From Piromyces finnis (lineage: Eukaryota; Neocallimastigomycota; Neocallimastigomycetes; Neocallimastigales; Neocallimastigaceae): a stretch of DNA of 64,000 bases. Made by a program: the position numbers and the translations under genes. How positions within the stretch are numbered: the first letter of the stretch is position 1; the number at the start of each line of letters is the position of its first letter. This document shows, piece by piece, positions 55,094-64,000 of this stretch. Where the stretch lies: NCBI GenBank assembly GCA_002104945.1, contig MCFH01000079.1, positions 1 to 64,000 on the forward strand, in the 5' to 3' direction. The notes under the pieces are model-generated. The model did not search any database, was not told the origin of the DNA, and saw only the letters and a list, made by a program, of their open reading frames with translations.

Positions 55094-56320
55094 ATAACAA
55101 TAAAATTGTATCTACAAGTTATAATTTTGTTAAATTTGAAAATGTCACAATATCAAAATATAGTTATCAATATCATTTTTTATACAAATTTAAATGTAAT
55201 AAGCGTTGTGAGTCTATAACTTGGGGTGGAGTGAAGGAATGTGAAGAATATAAACAATATAAATTATATGTAGACAACAGCGATTATTCATTGTCTGTAT
55301 TAACTACTGATTTATATTCTGCTAATAATCCAGCTATTATTCGTCAAATGGCTTTTGATGAAATTGTTGATTATAAGGTAATACATTATTTACATAATTA
55401 TTTACATATAATGATTTATAAAAAGTTTTTAATATAAATATTCTATTAATATATTATATAAATATTACGGTTTAAAGAATATAAATTACATAGGTGATGT
55501 ACAATATAACAGATCCATAAATCATAATTTAATGTAAGTATAATTTTTTTAAATAAATTTTTATTCAATAGGTTATATTAATTAGTATTTCATTATTATT
55601 AAAAAAAATAATAAATATTAGCTATTCAAAACATTCCAATATTTTACTTAGCAATATCAACAATCAACAATACTATATATGGGATTTTAATAATAATCAA
55701 TTACCTATTTATAATAATAATGAAAATAATTCTATTAATAATCTAAAAGAGCCTTCTTTAAAGTAAATATTAATATTTCATTATAGTAAAATAAGTAAAA
55801 CTGTATTTCAACTTAAAAAAAATGCTAACCTTTTTTATTTTAATATAAAGATTACATTATAATAATAACTTACGTGATTCTATTACTATATCAGAATCAT
55901 CTGTATTTGGTTTAGATTTTGAAGGGAATCTAGCAAGATGGGATTTAAACTCATTATCATCTTTAAATGACGGTACAGAACATACCTATAAACTTAAAAA
56001 AAAAAAAATTATATTAGAAATAATACTGATATAAAAATTTTTTATTAAAATTTTTGTTAGGGAATAAAATGAATATTTGTTCAGTTAATCCTCAATCGAT
56101 TATTAAACTTAATAATGATGAAAAGATAAAAAGGATAAAAACATATTCTAATAATAATAAAGATCAAGCAAAATTAATTGGACTTACAACCAATAATAAT
56201 ATAATATTTTATGATTTAAAAAATGACAATTTTAAACCAGTGAATAATGTAATTACTTAAATTAACTATATTTCAAAAATAGAACTTTGAACTTTATCAC
56301 TTATTTAAAATTTTATAATA

Positions 56321-56387
<67 letters not shown>

Positions 56388-57755
56388 TAATAATAATAAT
56401 AATAATAATAATAATTTAATAAAAACAATATATTTTTATTTTAATAGATATTAAATGGCCATAGTTCGGAAATTACCACTATAGATATAAATTCAATTAA
56501 TTCTTATTATGTTCTTACAGGCGGTGATGATAATTATATTAAACTTTGGGATTTAAGAAATACAGTATGTTCATATATTTGTAATAAATGTAATTATTAT
56601 ATATTTTTTATTAATTAATAATAATTATGATTATTTTTTTTAAAAATAGACTACCGAATTACATTCTAGTTGTTATTATTCTAATGGTATAAGTAAACTA
56701 AGGTGGTGTCCGCATCTCGGTAATGTTTTTTGTTGTAGTTCGAAAAATGGTATTCTTTCTATTTGGTCTCTGAATTCATTAATTGAAAATAAACCACTAA
56801 TGATAAATGCAGAGCAGTATGTATATTTATTTATATAATAAATCATTATGCTAGAATATTAATTTTTTAATTTATTGTTATTATTATTATTATTATCAAT
56901 TCTTTTATGATTATTTATAGTCAAATTAATTCACCAGTCAAGGTTGACTTTGAATGGAATCCTTATTATGATCAAGAAGGAACTATCGCTAGTATTGATA
57001 AATCAAGTATAAGTTCCAAAAATTCATGCGTTCAAGGTAATTATTTATTTTTTATTTCATTATTTATTAGTAGTATTGCTATTATAATATTAACAATTGT
57101 ATCAATTTTTTTTAACTTTTTTTTTTTTTCTTATTATTCCAATTTTCATTTTATTTATAATAATGTTAGTCTGGAGACCTTTAATATATACCTATTTATG
57201 TAATGGTCTACTCAAATAATTTTTTTTCTAATATATTTATTTTAATTATTTTTATTATAATTATTTTTGTACAAATTAATAAAACTTTAGAAGCATTAAT
57301 AATAGTTATTGTAATTATTTAAGAATTAAAAATCTTTTATTTTATTTTATTATTTTTTAATTACTTTTATTTCATTTTAATCTTTATTTAGAAATAATTT
57401 ATATAAACAATAATAGTAATAATAATAAAAGTATTAATTATATAAATATTTGTGTTTAATTTTTTATAAAAATATTTTTATTCGTTTTAATAATAGATTA
57501 ATGTTTTTAAGGTATAGACGTTTTTACATCCAACTTCTTTTTTTGTCTTTATATTATATTATTTGTTATTTTGTATTTTGTCATTTCAAGAAACTAATTT
57601 TTTGTTGATAAGTTTTATGAAAATTTTAAATTTTTTAAATATTATTTATTAAAATTAAAATTAATATTTTGAATATTACAGATGGATATCTTTTAATTAA
57701 TACAAATAAAGGTTTAATATTAAAAAAAAATAGTAATAATAAATATAAAAATTAA
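55094..57755 (+). CDS. WD40 beta-propeller protein, multi-exon, possibly RBBP4/MSI1-like
   Basis: Exons read by splice signals: 55094-55377, 55494-55533, 55622-55762, 55851-55972, 56061-56248, 56448-56564, 56650-56816, 56921-57036 and 57682-57755. Blades end in Y-I-W-D-F, A-R-W-D-L, I-I-F-Y-D-L, I-K-L-W-D-L-R-N and L-S-I-W-S-L, with a G-H near 56460. The opening part (H-F-L-Y-K-F ... E-S-I-T-W-G-G ... Y-K-L-Y-V-D-N) and later D-F-E-W-N-P resemble histone-binding RBBP4/MSI1 proteins, but the match is divergent and could equally be another WD40 family. There are two problems: no start codon is evident for the first exon, and joining exons 1 and 2 at canonical sites is one base out of frame. So the model is incomplete, or the gene is damaged, or there is an unusual splice. 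The intron at 56249-56447 holds an AAT microsatellite. Confidence 0.65.
56314..56415. repeat. (AAT)n microsatellite, slightly interrupted
   Basis: About 100 bases of AAT with a few AATG interruptions, within an intron of the WD40 gene. Confidence 0.93.
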
Positions 57756-58009
57756 ACAGAATGTAATGAATAGTATGTTTTTTTGGATTATTTTATTTAA
57801 TAACTTTAAAATTATACCTTAATTTAATAGTTCAACACATAAAATAATTGATAAAAACATCAAACAATTGTCTTGTAATATATTTATATTTTAATTATAT
57901 TTTCATTATATATTAAATTATTGTTAAAGGATTATAGAGTTAAAATATAATTTTATTGTAAAAAATTTAACCTTTTTAAAATTCATTTTTCTTCTTCTTC
58001 TTCTTCTTC

Positions 58010-58053
<44 letters not shown>

Positions 58054-58399
58054 TACTAATGCTTAAACTCAATTAAATTTCTATATAAATATTTTAATTC
58101 AAAATTCAATTTTATTATTATTATTATTTTATGAGAAAGTAATATTGAATATGTAAAATTTTTAATTGCCATTTTGTTACTTTCTTTCAGATGTATAAAA
58201 AATTTACAGTAAATTTCTTTAAATCTTAATTTTTATCCAAAAGGTTAATTTTTTGACATTTTTTTTCAAAATATTTAATTGGTTTTTAATTTTAAAATTT
58301 TTATAGATCAATATAATTTTATTCAAAAAAGAAATAATAATAATAATTATATAAAAAAAAATTTTCTACTGTTAAAAGATACAAAAGTTTAATTATAAA
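57756..58399. other. AT-rich spacer
   Basis: Between the WD40 and BCP1 genes. A CTT run followed by (ATT)n at about 57989-58052. No gene seen. Confidence 0.7.
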
Positions 58400-59896
58400 A
58401 TGACTGGTGAAAAAAGAAAAGCTGAAGAAATTATTGAAAAAGAAGATATTAAAAACAAGAAAAAAGCAGAAGCTTCTGATTCAGAATCTGAAAATGAAGA
58501 TGAAGAAATAAACGTAAATATATATTAATTATAATAATAGTTAAAAAAAAAAAAAGGAGTAATTATATACATATTGCAAACTGCAATATAATTATAATAA
58601 TTATAATTATTTCAAAAGTATATTATATCTATTTTATTATATATATATTAACTTATTTGATGTAAAAATATAATATAATGAATAATGTAGGAAATTATTG
58701 ATGTTGATTTCGAATTCTTTGATCCTCAGCCACAAGATTTCTATGGCTATAAAATTTTATTAAAACAAATTTTCGGTAATGACCATGAATATATTAATTT
58801 ATCAGATTTAGCTGATTTAGTATTATCCCAACCTTTACTTGGAAGTTCTGTAAAGGTTCAAAGTGAAGATCCAAAAAAAGAAGATCCATATGCTATGCTT
58901 TCAGTTTTAAACATGCAAGAACACAAAGTAATAGTTTAATTTAAATTTCACATAATATAATTAGAAAATAAAATATCAAATTCACATAAAAATTTAACAA
59001 TCTTCTATTTTCAATGAATTTTCTTTTTTAATAATCATTATTATTTTCAAAGGATAAAGAATCAATTAAACAAATTAAAAAATATTTAAATAGCCGTTTA
59101 ACAAAAAAACAAATTTCATTAAAGAAATTAAATGCTTATTTAGATGATGAATCTAAACCTGTCGGTATTTTATTAAATGAAAGATTAATTAATATGCCAC
59201 CACAAGTTGTTCCACCAATGTTTAGAATGTTATTAGAAGAAATTCAATGGGCTATTGAAGATGTATGATTATTTATAAATTTATTTAATTCTAAATTATG
59301 GAAATTTGATTAGATATTTAAATAAAATAACTAATAAAATTTTATTTTTACTTTATTATTTAAAACATTTTATATGAAAATAATAATTATATACTTTATA
59401 AATATTTTTTTTCCGAATTTAATAGAAAGAACCATATGAATTTGCTTATTATATGGTTATTTCAAAATTATATCGTATGGTTGAATCAAAAGTTGACAAG
59501 GACGAAAATGCTCCACAAACTTCTGTTAACCAAAATAAAAAGTCTAAAATGGAAAAAATTGATCCAGAAGATTTAAATAAAGTTTTCTACTTCCAACCAG
59601 AAGATGAGATAATTGAAAAGGTTTATATTAATTAATATATGTAAAATTTTCATAGGCGGTAATATATATTAACTATTAATATTTGATTATTTCAATAGTA
59701 TTCTGTTTTAAAGGTTGATTTCCGTATGGCTAAGGCAACTAATACTGATTCAAAGAGAACTTTCTATGATTATGGTATTGATCCATTTAGAAGAGTTTTA
59801 GTTTTCCCAGCTGATAAGCTTCAAACCATCACTGATGAAATTAGTGAACTATTAAAGGAACCAGAAAATAATAAACAAGCTGAAAAAAAATATTAA
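58400..59896 (+). CDS. BCP1: BCP1/BCCIP family protein, five exons, 317 aa
   Basis: Exons 58400-58513, 58691-58927, 59053-59262, 59426-59620 and 59699-59896, all phase 0 with GT...AG introns, giving 317 aa. The first exon encodes a charged Lys/Glu nuclear-type tail. The domain then opens E-I-I-D-V-D-F-E-F-F-D-P and continues D-F-Y-G-Y-K-I-L-L-K-Q, G-S-S-V-K, P-Y-A-M-L-S-V-L-N, L-L-N-E-R-L-I-N-M-P-P-Q-V-V-P-P, F-A-Y-Y-M-V-I-S-K-L-Y-R and R-R-V-L-V-F-P-A-D-K. This is the p21-C-terminal-like domain of BCP1 (yeast) / BCCIP (animals). Yeast Bcp1 is a nuclear chaperone for ribosomal protein uL14 (Rpl23) and is needed for nuclear export of the lipid kinase Mss4. Length matches the family (283-314 aa). 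Each intron is 125-180 bases or shorter and AT-rich. Confidence 0.95.
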
Positions 59897-60442
59897 TTCA
59901 AGAAAATAGATATAGACATTAATTATATATTTCTTCCTTAAATATGGTTTCAATACCATAGAAATTACTAAAAGACTAGACGTTTTAATATTTTCAATAA
60001 ATAATACATAGTAGTAAATAAATAATCAAACATAAATATAATTAAGCAACAATTCTCAATTAGATGATTAAATATATATAAATTATAAATTAACTGTATT
60101 CAAATTACAATAATAGAAATAATAATAAAGAAATAAAAAAAAAAAAAAATAAAAGTTATTATAATAGAAATAGGAAAAATAATAAAACAATAACAACAAC
60201 ACAACAATAATAAATATTTAATATAATATAAAGTATAGTATTAAATTATCAAATTAACAAATAAATAAATAAATAAAAAGAAATAAATAAACAAACATAT
60301 ATAATATATATATATATACATACATATTTTAAAGGCTAAATCAAAATGAAAATTTTGATATTAAAGATTTTATTTAATTTGACATTTTTTGAATATAATA
60401 TATTTTTATTTTAATTTTATATTTCAACTTTTTTTTTTTATA
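59897..60442. other. AT-rich spacer between convergent genes
   Basis: 3' flanks of BCP1 (+) and UFL1 (-), which converge here. Homopolymers and short AT repeats only. Confidence 0.72.
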
Positions 60443-63027
<2,585 letters not shown>

Positions 63028-63558
63028 CTTTATTAAATAAATATATTTATGAATTTATCCTTTATCACATATATATTTAAATTAATTTAATTCAAATAAA
63101 CCTGTTCAAGTTTTTTGTTTACAATATTAGTATTTAATATTATTTTTGTGTGGATGATTTTAATTTTAATTTAAATTTTTGTGTAATATAATAATATTAA
63201 AAATAATATAATTAAAATATTAATATTTATAATTATGAAATTTTAAAATTTTAAATAAAACAAATAAAGACTTTTTTCATAAAATAACGATACTTTTCTT
63301 TTAGCTAAAAACCTTTTTTTTTTTTTTTTAATTTTTTGCTATTAATATTTATTTATATATTAAAATAATATATATAAGTAAATGCTTTTTAGAAAATAGT
63401 TTATTAGATATTAAATATGTTAATATAATACCAATTACTATTCTTTTTAAAAAATATATAGATAAAAAATATTAAAAGTTTAGCTTAGGATAATTAATTC
63501 AATTGAAGATATATATTATAACACTTAATTACATGCATTTAATTAAAATATAAAGAAA
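63028..63558. other. AT-rich region between divergent UFL1 and TBCK genes
   Basis: About 530 bases that must hold both promoters. Contains a T tract (63318-63329) and TATATATAAG-like strings (about 63369). No clear element can be singled out. Confidence 0.7.
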
Positions 63559-64000
63559 ATGTATGGTGTAAGAAATGTCAATGTCTTTAAACTAAAACCT
63601 GATAACAAGATTTCGGAATTATCTGCTTTTAGCTTTGTTCCAAAATGTAATATAAATTCTAATAAAAATATAACAACAAATATCATTGGAAAATTTCAAT
63701 ACTTAAAGGAAATAACACATCCTAATTTATGTCAGTATATTAACATAACGAAAAATAGAAAAGGTATATAAAATAAAGGAATAATTTAAATTAAAGTTAA
63801 TGAATGTAATAATTTTAACATTTTAAAATTTATAATATTTTATATTATAAAAATGTAATATTTTAGATAGACTATTCGTTGTTTCCGAATATTTTGAAAA
63901 TTCTTTAGAGAGTCATTTAAAAGAATGGTAACTTTCATAATAATGTTATTAAAATGTTTTTATTATTTCATTAATTATTAAATTAAATACATTCTAAAAA
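63559..64000 (+). CDS. TBCK: TBCK homologue, 5' part (truncated by window end)
   Basis: TBCK is a pseudokinase plus Rab-GAP (TBC) plus rhodanese protein linked in animals to endosomal mRNA transport (FERRY complex) and growth signalling. Only the first two exons are present: 63559-63763 and 63867-63927, GT...AG intron, phase consistent. A third donor (GTAACT) at 63928 shows that the gene continues. The residues match the start of the TBCK kinase-like domain: I-I-G-K-F-Q-Y-L-K-E-I-T-H-P-N-L-C-Q-Y, then D-R-L-F-V-V-S-E-Y-F-E-N-S-L-E-S-H-L. There is no Gly-rich ATP loop before this point, as expected for this pseudokinase. Identity is fairly secure from this segment alone, but the TBC and rhodanese domains lie outside the window. 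Confidence 0.85.

Overview
The window looks like a piece of an extremely AT-rich nuclear genome from an early-diverging fungus, most likely an anaerobic gut fungus (Neocallimastigomycota). That assignment is inference. It rests on long A/T tracts and AAT/TTTA microsatellites between genes, short GT...AG introns of mostly 80-150 bases, an ankyrin-repeat protein of the type these fungi carry in large numbers, a bacterial-looking vitamin B6 kinase with no introns, and a fungal Vip1-like RRM protein next to genes (UFL1, TBCK) that yeasts and filamentous ascomycetes lack.

Layout. 2.7-5.2 kb: intronless ankyrin-repeat gene (+). 6.2-8.7 kb: fossil LINE fragments with a younger 5'-truncated LINE copy inside them. 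9.2-10.5 kb: Vip1-like RRM gene (-), four exons, one only 6 nt long. 13.6-14.4 kb: pyridoxal/pyridoxamine kinase (-). 17.9-50.7 kb: six genes for secreted low-complexity proteins (two +, four -), with retroelements between them: a short LINE copy and fossils at 20.3-21.2 kb, a 551-bp chimeric SINE-like element at 24.3-24.8 kb, a nearly full-length but broken LINE at 25.1-30.7 kb, and a full-length LINE with an intact 1507-aa ORF at 38.9-44.4 kb. 52.1-63.9 kb: a dense block of conserved intron-bearing genes: an RRM/Lys-Asn-rich protein (+), a WD40 protein (+), BCP1/BCCIP (+), UFL1 (-) and the 5' end of TBCK (+, cut by the window end).

The most interesting content is the family of six secreted repeat proteins. 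Each has a signal peptide followed directly by a [LIM]-P-[VIL]-P-like motif (IPVY in one). Five carry scattered or repeated K-[STA]-[ILV]-P motifs, and two share a W-S-W / D-G-K / C-x-N-G-x-C module that I do not recognise. Second is the retroelement biology: in at least three cases a younger LINE copy sits inside the 3' end of an older copy of related sequence, and a non-autonomous element appears to combine a tRNA-like head with pieces resembling both ends of the resident LINE. Exon structures were worked out by hand from splice signals and reading-frame phase, without transcript data.
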